64,000 nucleotides of DNA from Mycolicibacterium hassiacum DSM 44199 (lineage in GTDB: Bacteria; Actinomycetota; Actinomycetes; Mycobacteriales; Mycobacteriaceae). The stretch covers positions 1,364,001 to 1,428,000 of the forward strand of contig NZ_LR026975.1 of the NCBI RefSeq assembly GCF_900603025.1, given 5' to 3'. Below, in pieces: positions 34,719-42,559 of this stretch. The stretch's first letter is position 1. Every line of letters starts with the position of its first letter. Position numbers and translations under genes: made by a program. The notes under the pieces are model-generated. The model had not been told where the DNA came from and did not search any database. It saw nothing but the letters and a program-made list of their open reading frames with translations.

Positions 34719-35472
34719 CCCCGACGACCGGACGTCCGGCGACCGCCCGCCCGCGGACGATCTCGCCACGTGGGACGCGGCCTACCTGCTGGACGCGCTG
34801 AGCGCCGAGGAGCGCCGCGAGTACGAGCGGTATCTGGCCGCGCATCCGGAGCGGGCCGCCGAGCTGGCCGACCTCGCCGCCCTGCCCGGCATCCTCGACG
34901 CGCTGAGCCCCGAGGAGGCGCTGGCTCTGACCGATCTGGCCCCGAGCGGGCAGGCCCCGGCCGCTGGGCCCGCGGCCGGTCGGGGAGCCGACGGCGACTC
35001 GGCGACGTTGGTGTCCCTGGCGCAGGCCGCCGCGCGCCGGCGCCGCCGGGCCCGGTTCGCCGGGCTGGCCGGCGCGATCGCCGCGGCCGCCGCGCTGGCG
35101 GTGATCGGTGGGGTGGTGGGCGCCACCGTGTTCGGCGGCCGCGGCGCGCAGGTGCAGACGGTCGCGATGGCGCCGATGCAGCCGGGGGAGCGCGACGGCG
35201 TCACCGCCCGGCTGGCGGTCATCGAGCAGGGCTGGGGCACCGAACTGAACTGGAGCTGCTCCTACACCAAGGACTGGGCGCGCAACGTCGACAGCTACGA
35301 CCTGGTGGTGATCACCCGCGACGGCGCCGAGACCACCGTCGGGTCCTGGCGGCCGGCCGGCGACGAGGCGACCGGGTTGTCGGCGGCCACAGCGATCCCG
35401 ACCCGCGACATCCGGGCCATCGAGATCCGGGTCTCCGGCAGCGATCAACCGCTGGCCGTCACCACCCTGTAG
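34711..35472 (+). CDS. Anti-sigma factor, RslA-like, membrane-bound
   Basis: 253 residues from GTG at 34711, with AGGGGAG 7 nt upstream and an 8-nt overlap with the sigma stop, the usual coupling for sigma/anti-sigma pairs. The N-terminal cytosolic domain has ATWDAAYLLDALSAEERREYERYLAAHPE, like RslA, but the zinc-binding HxxxCxxC element is missing (AHPERAAEL in its place). One membrane helix (AGLAGAIAAAAALAVIGGVVGATVF) follows a basic RRRRAR stretch. The ~115-residue outer domain (TARLAVIEQGWGTELNWSC...) resembles the outer domain of RslA. It would hold the SigL-like factor at the membrane. Redox release through zinc seems excluded. Confidence 0.8.
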   Translation: MTDPDDRTSGDRPPADDLATWDAAYLLDALSAEERREYERYLAAHPERAAELADLAALPGILDALSPEEALALTDLAPSGQAPAAGPAAGRGADGDSATLVSLAQAAARRRRRARFAGLAGAIAAAAALAVIGGVVGATVFGGRGAQVQTVAMAPMQPGERDGVTARLAVIEQGWGTELNWSCSYTKDWARNVDSYDLVVITRDGAETTVGSWRPAGDEATGLSAATAIPTRDIRAIEIRVSGSDQPLAVTTL

Positions 35473-35549
35473 CCGCTCCGCGCGGCCGGACCGGGTGCCG
35501 GCACCGGGTAGCGCCCGCCGATCGGCGCCGATATGCCACCATTGCCCCC

Positions 35550-35618
35550 ATGGCGTGCGACTTGTTAGGTAAGCCTTGCCAGACTTTCCGGGCCGTCCCG
35601 CGCATCGGGTCCTGCTGA
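35550..35618 (+). CDS. Possible leaderless 22-aa leader ORF ahead of the PKS
   Basis: ATG at 35550 opens MACDLLGKPCQTFRAVPRIG plus Ser-Cys and stops at 35616-35618, one base before the PKS start. CACCAT lies 7 nt upstream, the same spacing as in the two polycysteine leaders. The PKS GTG itself has no ribosome site, so termination here could supply ribosomes to it. The IdeR-like box lies inside this ORF. Coding status is uncertain. Confidence 0.4.
   Translation: MACDLLGKPCQTFRAVPRIGSC
35565..35583. promoter_or_regulatory. IdeR-like iron box upstream of the PKS
   Basis: TTAGGTAAGCCTTGCCAGA matches 16 of 19 positions of the IdeR consensus TWAGGTWAGSCTWACCTWA. It ends 36 nt before the PKS start. 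Binding of Fe-IdeR here would repress the PKS when iron is sufficient, together with the mbt genes. Confidence 0.8.
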
Positions 35619-35619
35619 C

Positions 35620-38600
35620 GTGGGCGAGCACCGCGAACCCATCGCCGTCATCGGGATCGGTTGCCGGCTCGCCGGCAACATCACCGATCCGGCGCAGCTG
35701 TGGGAGTTCCTGCTCGCCGGCCGCAGCGACGTCCGCGAGGTGCCGGCCGAACGCTGGGAGCCCTATCTGCGCCGGGACCCGCGCAACGCCGCGGTGCTGA
35801 AACACACCACCCGGTTCGGCACCTTCCTCGACGACCTGGCCGGTTTCGACGCCGAGTTCTTCGGGGTCTCGCCACGCGAAGCCGAGCTGATGGACCCGCA
35901 GCAGCGGCTGGCCCTGGAAGTCAGCTGGGAGGCGCTGGAACACGCCGGAATCCCGCCGCGGTCGCTGGCCGGCAGCGACACCGCGGTGCTGATGGGCGTC
36001 AACTCCGACGACTACGGCAAGCTGCTGATGGAGGATCTGCCCGGCATCGAGGCGTGGACCGGCATCGGCACCTCGCTGTGCGGCATCGCCAACCGGGTGT
36101 CGCACCTGCTCGACCTGCGCGGAGCCAGCGTCGCGCTGGACGCGGCCTGCGCTGCCTCGCTGGTGGCCGTGCACCAGGCCTGCCAGCTGCTGCGCACCGG
36201 GGAGACCTCGCTGGCCATCGCCGGCGGGGTGAGCGCGTTGATCGGCCCGGGCCTGACCCGGGTGCTCGACGAGGCCGGCGCCACCGCGCCCGACGGGCGG
36301 TGCAAGACCTTCGACGCCTCCGCCGACGGTTACGGCCGCGGTGAGGGGGCGGGAGTGGTGATCCTCAAACGGCTTTCCGACGCGCGCCGCGACGGCGACC
36401 GGGTGCTGGCCGTCATCCGTGGCGGTGCGGTGGCCCAGGACGGCCGCACGGTCGGCATCATGTCGCCCAACGGCGACGCCCAGGCCGACATGTTCCGCCG
36501 CGCCTGCGCCGACGCCGGCGTCGAGCCACTCAGCGTCGGCTTCATCGAGGCGCACGGCACCGGCACGCCCACCGGCGATCCGACCGAGGTGCGGGCCCTG
36601 GCCGCGGTGTACGGCGCCGGCCGCCCCGCAGACGCGCCGTGCCGGATCGGCTCGATCAAACCCAACGTCGGCCATCTCGAGGGCGGCGCCGGGGTGGTCG
36701 GCCTGATCAAGGCGGTGCTGGCGCTGCACCACGAGACCATCCCGCCGACCGCCGGAGTGCGCACCCTGACCCCGGCGGTCGACTGGCCCAGCACCGGACT
36801 GCGGGTGCCCACCGAACCCGAACCGTGGCCGCGCACGCCCACCGCGCCGCGCCGGGCCGCGGTGTGCAGCTACGGCTACGGCGGCACGATCGCCCACGTC
36901 CTGCTCGAGGAGGCCCCCGAACCCGCGCGTGCCGACACCGGCCCCGCAGACACCGGACCGGCGGTGGTCCCGGTCTCGGCCCGTTCCGCGGCCCGGCTGC
37001 GCGCGCAGGCCCGCGCGCTGGCCGATCACCTGGCCGGTGCGTCGGACCCGCTCGCCGAGGTCGCCGCCACGGCCTGGGTGCGCCGGTCGCACGAGTCGGT
37101 GCGCGCCGCCGTGGTGGCCGACGACATCGCCGGTGCAGCAACAGGTTTCGACGCTCTCGCCGAGGACCGCCCGGATCCCGCGGTGGTCAGCGGTGTGGTG
37201 CTGCCGGCCGCCGAGCGGGGAGCGGTGTGGGTGTTCTCCGGTCACGGATCGCACTGGGCCGGCATGGGCCGGGAGCTGCTCGCCCACGAACCGGTCTTCG
37301 CCGAGGTGATCGACACGATCGACCCGGTGTTCGGCGCCGAACTGGGGTTCAGCGCCCGCACCGCGCTGGGCACCGGCGAGCTCGGCGGCACCGACCGGGT
37401 GCAGGCGTTGACGTTCGCGGTGCAGGTCGGGCTGGCCGCGGTGCTGCGCGCCCGCGGTGTGCGCCCCGCGGCGGTGATCGGGCATTCGGTCGGTGAGGTC
37501 GCGGCCTGTGTGACGGCCGGGGTGTTCGACCTCGAGGTCGGCGCCGCGGTGGCCTGCTACCGCGCCCGCGGCTTCCGGCAGGTGATGGGGCAGGGCGCAA
37601 TGGCGTTGGTGCGCCTGCCGTTCGCCGAAGCCGCGGCGCGACTGGCCGGGCGCCGGGACGTGGTCGCGGCGATCAGCGCCTCACCGGTGTCGACGGTGGT
37701 GTCCGGTGACGCCGCGGCCGTCGAACAGGTGTGCCGGTCCTGGACCGCCGAAGGGGTGATGGTGCGGCGGGTCAACACCGACGTCGCGTTCCACAGCCCG
37801 GCGATGGACCGGCTGACCGCCGAACTCGGCCGGCTCACCGCGGCACTTCCGGTGCGTGACGCGCAGATCCCGCTGTACACAACGGCTTTGACCGATCCTC
37901 GGTCGAAAGCGCCGCGGAATCAAGGCTACTGGGTGGCCAACCTGCGCGAGCGGGTGCGGTTCGCCGAGGCGGTGACCGCCGCCGCCGAGGACGGTCACCG
38001 GTTGTTCCTCGAGGTGTCGGCGCATCCGGTGGTGGCGCACTCGATCGTCGAGACCCTCACCCACCTCGGTGTCGGGGAGCACGCGGTGATCCCGGTGCTG
38101 CGCCGGGAGAAGCCCGAGCGTCAGGCCGTCGCGCTGGCGGTCGGAGCGCTGTACTGCACCGGGGCCCCGGTCGAGACCGGCTACGACCGCCGCAGCGCGT
38201 GGGCACCGCTGCCGGCGACCCGATGGCAGCACCGGCGGTTCTGGCGCACCCCGACCCCGCCGCCGGGCGGCCGCGGTGTGCACGACGCCGACAGCCACAC
38301 CCTGCTGGGCGGCCGGATGGAGGTCACCGGCCCGGTCGCCACCACCGTCTGGCAGACCCGGCTGGACCTCGACACCCGCCCCTATCCCGGCGACCACCCG
38401 GTGCAGAACACCGAGATCGTGCCCGCCGCAGTCATTCTCAACACCTTCCTGACCGCGGCCGGCGAACTGCGCACCCGCGACACCCGGGCCGGCACCGACC
38501 TGGTCGACGTGCGGCTGCGCACCCCGGTGGCCCCGGCCCGGCCGCGCGATGTCCAGGTGGTGCTGCAGGACCGCGCGCTGACCCTGTCCAGCCGACTGGT

Positions 38601-40758
38601 CGACGACGGGTCCGACGACGACGCCGGCTGGCTCACCCACAGCAGTGCCGTCGCGGCCGCCGACGACGACATCGAGGACCTGCTCGGCCAGGTGCTCGAC
38701 GAGGCCGCCGCGCGCACCCGGTGCGGCGAGCACCTGCCGCCCGGGCACGTCGTCGACACCCTGGCCGGCCTCGGCGTCGCCGCGATGGGATTCGACTGGC
38801 AGATCAGGGATCTGCGCCGTGGCGAGGGAGAGCTGCTGGCGCGAGTGGCCGCCGCCGCGGACGGGTCGGCGCCGGCCACCTGGGCACCGCTGCTGGACGC
38901 CGCGACCTCGGCGGCGTCCACGGTGTTCGACGGGCCGCCGCGGCTGCGGATGCCGGCGCGGATCGAACGGGTGCAGGTCTACGGCCGGCCACCGGCGACC
39001 GCGGTGCTGCAGGTACGGCGGCGGCCCGGCACCACCACCACCGATGTGCTGATCGCCGAGGACTCCGGCGAGGTGCGCGCCGCGCTGACCGGCATGACCT
39101 TCGAGGAGCTGCAGAACCCGAGCGGCGCCGACGTCACCCGGATGCTGCACCGGGTGGCCTGGCATCCGGTGGCCTGGCGAGCCGACGAGCGGCCCGCGGC
39201 GGCGGTGGTCATCGGCGACGGTGGCGACTTCGTGTGCCGCGACCTGAGCGCCGCCGGAGTGCCGTACGTGACCTACGCCGACCCGGACGAATTCGCCGCC
39301 GCGGCGGCCGAACTGGACCGCGACGCGGTCGTGCTGGTGATGGCGCCGGACCGGGCCACACCCCAGCAGGCGGTCGACGTGGTGATGCGCACCCTGCGGC
39401 ACCTGCTCGGACGCGGCATCAAGACCCGGCTGTGGGTGCTGACCCGTCGCGTGCACGAGGGCACGAACCTGGTGCACGCCCCGCTGTGGGGGCTGGCCCG
39501 GGTCGCGGCCGCCGAACACCCGGAGATCTTCGGCGGGGTGGTGGATCTCGCCGATGCGTCGCTGCCGGTCGGGGTGCTGGCATCGGTGCGCGGCCACCCG
39601 GTGGTGGTGGTGCGCGACGGCGCGGTGATGTCGGCCCGGCTCGCACCCGCGGGCCGCGGGACCGGCGCGCCGATGCGGTGCACGGCCGGCGGCACCTACC
39701 TGATCACCGGCGGCACCGGTGCCCTGGGGCTGCGAATCGCGCAGCGGCTCGCCGACATCGGTGCCCGGCGGCTGGTGCTGCTGTCGCGGTCCGGAATGCC
39801 GGACCGGTCCCGCTGGCACGAGCTGGGCGACTCCGACCCGGTGCGCACCGTCACCGCGCTCGAGGAACGCGGGGTCTCGGTGCGGGTGCTGGCCGTCGAC
39901 ATCGGCGCCCCCGGCGCGGCCGACACGCTGCGCGCTGCGCTGGCCGACCTGCCCCCGGTGCGCGGGGTGGTCCACGCCGCCGGTGTGGAAGCCGGTGCGC
40001 TGCTTGTCAATACGACCGACAAGGAACTGGCGGCGGCGATGCATCCGAAGGTCGACGGCACGTTGACCCTGCACGAGATGTTCCCGCCCGAACAGCTGGA
40101 CTGGATGGTGCTGTTCTCCTCGTGCGGGTATCTCGCCGGGTTCCCCGGACAGGGGGCCTACGCGTGTGCGAACTCGTTCCTCGACGTGATGGCCCGCCAC
40201 CGGCACCGGCTCGGCGACCGCACCGTGGCCATCGGCTGGACCGCCTGGCGCGGGCTGGGCATGGGGTCGACCTCCGGGTTCGTCGCCGCCCAGCTCGACG
40301 CGCTCGGCATGGACACCATCGGCGCCGACGACGCGATGCGGGCGCTCGATCTGGCCATGCGTCACAGCGATCCGAACATCGTTGTGCTGCCGGTGCTCCC
40401 GGCCGCCGCAGCGGTGCCGATGCTGGCCGATGTGGCCCCGGCCGACGACGGCGGGGACACCGGGACCGGCGAGGCGCCGGTGGCCGAGCCGGCCGCCGAC
40501 CCGGATGCGGTGCTGACCGGCGTGGTGTCGGCGGTCGCCGCTCAGCTCGGGCTGCCCGAGGGCGAGATCGACACCGCGCAGCCGCTGGTCGAGCTCGGCG
40601 TCGACTCGATCATGACGGTCGGTCTGCTGCGGCAGCTGGAGCAGCGCACCGGGTTGTCGTTGCCGCCGACGCTGCTGTGGGAGTACCCGACCGCCGCCGC
40701 GGTCGCCGAACGGATCGTCGAACTGCTGTCCGCCGATGACCGCGCCGAGGTGAGCTGA
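35620..40758 (+). CDS. Iterative type I PKS, predicted 6-methylsalicylic acid synthase
   Basis: 1712 residues with the order KS-AT-DH/TH-KR-ACP. KS: catalytic Cys177 in LDAACAAS, His in EAHGTGTPTGD and NVGHLEGGAG. AT: Ser623 in IGHSVGEVAA, and VAFH, close to the malonyl-type HAFH. DH/thioester-hydrolase: His926 in GDHPVQNTEIVPAAVIL, the pattern of 6-MSA-type enzymes. KR: GGTGALG near 1362, Tyr1514 in GQGAYACANSF. ACP: Ser1663 in LGVDSIMTVGL. Domain order and length are those of bacterial 6-methylsalicylate synthases; orsellinate synthases lack the KR. It has an IdeR-like box, adjoins mbtA (convergent, 34 nt apart) and occupies the place of mbtI. Predicted product: 6-methylsalicylate for mycobactin. 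GTG start fits PIAVIGIGCR. Confidence 0.85.
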   Translation: MGEHREPIAVIGIGCRLAGNITDPAQLWEFLLAGRSDVREVPAERWEPYLRRDPRNAAVLKHTTRFGTFLDDLAGFDAEFFGVSPREAELMDPQQRLALEVSWEALEHAGIPPRSLAGSDTAVLMGVNSDDYGKLLMEDLPGIEAWTGIGTSLCGIANRVSHLLDLRGASVALDAACAASLVAVHQACQLLRTGETSLAIAGGVSALIGPGLTRVLDEAGATAPDGRCKTFDASADGYGRGEGAGVVILKRLSDARRDGDRVLAVIRGGAVAQDGRTVGIMSPNGDAQADMFRRACADAGVEPLSVGFIEAHGTGTPTGDPTEVRALAAVYGAGRPADAPCRIGSIKPNVGHLEGGAGVVGLIKAVLALHHETIPPTAGVRTLTPAVDWPSTGLRVPTEPEPWPRTPTAPRRAAVCSYGYGGTIAHVLLEEAPEPARADTGPADTGPAVVPVSARSAARLRAQARALADHLAGASDPLAEVAATAWVRRSHESVRAAVVADDIAGAATGFDALAEDRPDPAVVSGVVLPAAERGAVWVFSGHGSHWAGMGRELLAHEPVFAEVIDTIDPVFGAELGFSARTALGTGELGGTDRVQALTFAVQVGLAAVLRARGVRPAAVIGHSVGEVAACVTAGVFDLEVGAAVACYRARGFRQVMGQGAMALVRLPFAEAAARLAGRRDVVAAISASPVSTVVSGDAAAVEQVCRSWTAEGVMVRRVNTDVAFHSPAMDRLTAELGRLTAALPVRDAQIPLYTTALTDPRSKAPRNQGYWVANLRERVRFAEAVTAAAEDGHRLFLEVSAHPVVAHSIVETLTHLGVGEHAVIPVLRREKPERQAVALAVGALYCTGAPVETGYDRRSAWAPLPATRWQHRRFWRTPTPPPGGRGVHDADSHTLLGGRMEVTGPVATTVWQTRLDLDTRPYPGDHPVQNTEIVPAAVILNTFLTAAGELRTRDTRAGTDLVDVRLRTPVAPARPRDVQVVLQDRALTLSSRLVDDGSDDDAGWLTHSSAVAAADDDIEDLLGQVLDEAAARTRCGEHLPPGHVVDTLAGLGVAAMGFDWQIRDLRRGEGELLARVAAAADGSAPATWAPLLDAATSAASTVFDGPPRLRMPARIERVQVYGRPPATAVLQVRRRPGTTTTDVLIAEDSGEVRAALTGMTFEELQNPSGADVTRMLHRVAWHPVAWRADERPAAAVVIGDGGDFVCRDLSAAGVPYVTYADPDEFAAAAAELDRDAVVLVMAPDRATPQQAVDVVMRTLRHLLGRGIKTRLWVLTRRVHEGTNLVHAPLWGLARVAAAEHPEIFGGVVDLADASLPVGVLASVRGHPVVVVRDGAVMSARLAPAGRGTGAPMRCTAGGTYLITGGTGALGLRIAQRLADIGARRLVLLSRSGMPDRSRWHELGDSDPVRTVTALEERGVSVRVLAVDIGAPGAADTLRAALADLPPVRGVVHAAGVEAGALLVNTTDKELAAAMHPKVDGTLTLHEMFPPEQLDWMVLFSSCGYLAGFPGQGAYACANSFLDVMARHRHRLGDRTVAIGWTAWRGLGMGSTSGFVAAQLDALGMDTIGADDAMRALDLAMRHSDPNIVVLPVLPAAAAVPMLADVAPADDGGDTGTGEAPVAEPAADPDAVLTGVVSAVAAQLGLPEGEIDTAQPLVELGVDSIMTVGLLRQLEQRTGLSLPPTLLWEYPTAAAVAERIVELLSADDRAEVS

Positions 40759-40792
40759 GCCCGCCCGGTCGCGGCCCGGCGTCGAGCCGGAC

Positions 40793-42457
40793 TCAGCCGC
40801 GGGCGAGGATCTCGGCGACCACCTTCTTCTTGTCCACCTTGCCGACCGCGGTCTTGGGCAGCGTCCCCATCGGAACCAGCACATCGGGCCGGCAGTGCGC
40901 GGACACGCCGCGCTGGTCGAGGAATTCGTTCAGCTCAGCGAGTGTGATCGGCGGGCCGCTGAACACCACTGCCGCGCAAATCTTCTCACCCAGGTACTCG
41001 TCGGGCAGCGGCACCGCCGCCGCCGCGTAGATCGCCGGGTGCGCGAACAGATGCTCCTCGAGGTCGGAGGCCGACACGGTCTCACCACCGCGGTGGATGA
41101 CATCCTTGATCCGGCCGGTGACCTCGACGTAGCCGGCCCGCGGCCCGTCGGCGAAGATCCGCACCCGGTCGCCGGTCCGGTAGAAGCCGTCCGGGGTGAA
41201 CGACCGCGCGTTGGCGTCCTCGGCCCGGTAGTACCCGTTGAGCGTGTAGGGCCCGCGCACCAGCAGTTCGCCCTCCTCGCCGGGTGGGACGTCGTGGCCG
41301 TTCTCGTCGACCACTCGCATCTCGTCGTGCGGCGACATCGGCCGGCCCTGGGTGTTGAGCACGACGTCGAGCGGATCGCCGGGCCGGGTGAAGTTCAGCA
41401 TCCCCTCGGCCATTCCGAAGATCTGGCTCAACCCCGGGGTCAGCCCGTCGAGGATGTAGCGGGCCTCGTCGGGGGTCATCCGTGACCCGCCGACCTGGAC
41501 CAGCCGCAGCGAGGTGGGCAGCACCGGTTCCCACTCGCAGGCCTGCGTCCACACCTTGGCCAGCGCGTTGACCAGGCCGGTCACCGTGACCCGGTACTTG
41601 TCGATCAGCGCGAACGCCGCCTCCGGGCTGGAGTCGGTGGTGAAGACCGTGCTGGCGCCGACGGTCATCGAGCCCAGCAGCCCGGGGCAGCCCAGCGGGA
41701 AGTTGTGTCCCGCGGGTAGCGCCACCAGATACACGTCGTCACCGGTCATTCGGCATGCCTGCGCGCACGCGGTGGCGTTGTAGCGGTAGTCGTTATGCGT
41801 CCGTGGGATCAGCTTGGGCAGCCCGGTGGTCCCACCGGAGACCAGCAGCAGCGCGGGCAGGTCGGGGTCGACCGGCGCCGGCTCGGGGATCGGCCCGTCG
41901 AAATCGGCGAGCGCGGTGAAGGATTCGAACGGTCCCGGCTCGCCGTCGACGAACACGAAGCGCAGCGCGGGGTTGTTCGCGACCAGTTCGGCCGCCAGCT
42001 CGCGGTAGTCGAAGCCGGCGGTGACGTCGGGCACGATCAGCCCGACCGCGCCGCTGACCGCGGCGAAGTGGTTCAGTTCGGCCGAGCGGTGTCCCGGCAG
42101 GCACATCACCGGAACCGCGCGGGCCCGTAGCAGGCCGAACAGCGCGACCGCGAACTGGCAGGTGTTGGGCAACTGCAGCAACACCCGGTCACCGGGACGG
42201 ATGCCGTGGCGCAGCAGCGCGGCCGCGATCCGGTCGGCCCGCGCCGCGAGCTCGGCGAACGTGTAGCTGACGGCGGGGTCGATCACCGCCGGCTTGTCCG
42301 GCCACCGGGCGGCGGCGTCGCCGAGGATGGAGTCCAGCGGCCGGTCCGTCCAGTACCCCGCGCGCCGGTAGGCGTCGGCGCGGTCGGCGGGAAAGGGGAC
42401 GAAACCCGTGGCCAGGTCGGTGAAATCGGCGTGCTGCGGCTGGAAACCGGTGGTCAT
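40793..42457 (-). CDS. mbtA: Aryl-acid adenylating enzyme MbtA
   Basis: 554 residues. N-terminal GFVPFPADRADAYRRAGYW and the P-loop-like SGGTTGLPKLIPRTHNDY identify MbtA. The aryl pocket loop is HNFPLGCPG (residues 251-259): Asn252 contacts the 2-hydroxyl, and Cys257 is the residue typical of salicylate rather than 2,3-dihydroxybenzoate enzymes. M. tuberculosis MbtA, as I recall it, has Ala where Gly256 stands here. FGMAEGMLNFTR, YRTGDRVRIF and the C-terminal Lys in LPKTAVGKVDKKK complete the fold. It activates the aryl acid as AMP ester and loads the MbtB carrier domain. Transcribed away from mbtB from a shared IdeR-controlled region. Confidence 0.95.
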   Translation of the reverse strand: MTTGFQPQHADFTDLATGFVPFPADRADAYRRAGYWTDRPLDSILGDAAARWPDKPAVIDPAVSYTFAELAARADRIAAALLRHGIRPGDRVLLQLPNTCQFAVALFGLLRARAVPVMCLPGHRSAELNHFAAVSGAVGLIVPDVTAGFDYRELAAELVANNPALRFVFVDGEPGPFESFTALADFDGPIPEPAPVDPDLPALLLVSGGTTGLPKLIPRTHNDYRYNATACAQACRMTGDDVYLVALPAGHNFPLGCPGLLGSMTVGASTVFTTDSSPEAAFALIDKYRVTVTGLVNALAKVWTQACEWEPVLPTSLRLVQVGGSRMTPDEARYILDGLTPGLSQIFGMAEGMLNFTRPGDPLDVVLNTQGRPMSPHDEMRVVDENGHDVPPGEEGELLVRGPYTLNGYYRAEDANARSFTPDGFYRTGDRVRIFADGPRAGYVEVTGRIKDVIHRGGETVSASDLEEHLFAHPAIYAAAAVPLPDEYLGEKICAAVVFSGPPITLAELNEFLDQRGVSAHCRPDVLVPMGTLPKTAVGKVDKKKVVAEILARG

Positions 42458-42527
42458 GGATGCGCTGAGTCCCTCACGGGTAGGTGTGTTCCGTACCGCG
42501 AATATACGGTAACCTCGCCCCGATTAG

Positions 42528-42546
42528 TTAGGGCAGCCTTTACTAA
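42528..42546. promoter_or_regulatory. IdeR-like box, mbtA/mbtB divergent promoter
   Basis: TTAGGGCAGCCTTTACTAA matches 15 of 19 consensus positions. It lies 13 nt before the mbtB start and 70 nt from mbtA. A weaker half-related sequence (ATACGGTAACCTCGCC, from 42504) stands upstream. The minus strand carries TATATT near 42500, a plausible mbtA -10 element. Confidence 0.75.
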
Positions 42547-42559
42547 TTTGGAGGGTGAG

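Noticed and set aside
34207..35472. Reading the sigma/anti-sigma stretch as a genuine 421-aa fusion protein.
   Set aside because: The end of sigma-4 (TVKSRLHYALRALR...) is intact in the next frame and the anti-sigma has its own GTG and ribosome site, so a one-base frameshift is the simpler account.
35620..40758. Interpreting the PKS as a second MbtC/MbtD-like module or an orsellinate synthase.
   Set aside because: It is a single polypeptide with an added DH/TH domain, unlike MbtC/D, and the intact KR argues against orsellinate synthases, which lack one.
40759..40792. Terminator between the convergent PKS and mbtA genes.
   Set aside because: Only a 5-bp stem (CCGGC/GCCGG) is visible, which is too weak to call in DNA of this composition.
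37681..40884. A 1067-codon minus-strand frame opposite the PKS, and a 946-codon one at 34645-37485.
   Set aside because: Same composition artefact, with no recognisable domains, opposite conserved PKS and anti-sigma sequence.
42504..42522. A second IdeR box before mbtB.
   Set aside because: Only 10 of 19 consensus positions match; it is noted for its similarity to the mbtT promoter block but not called as a site.
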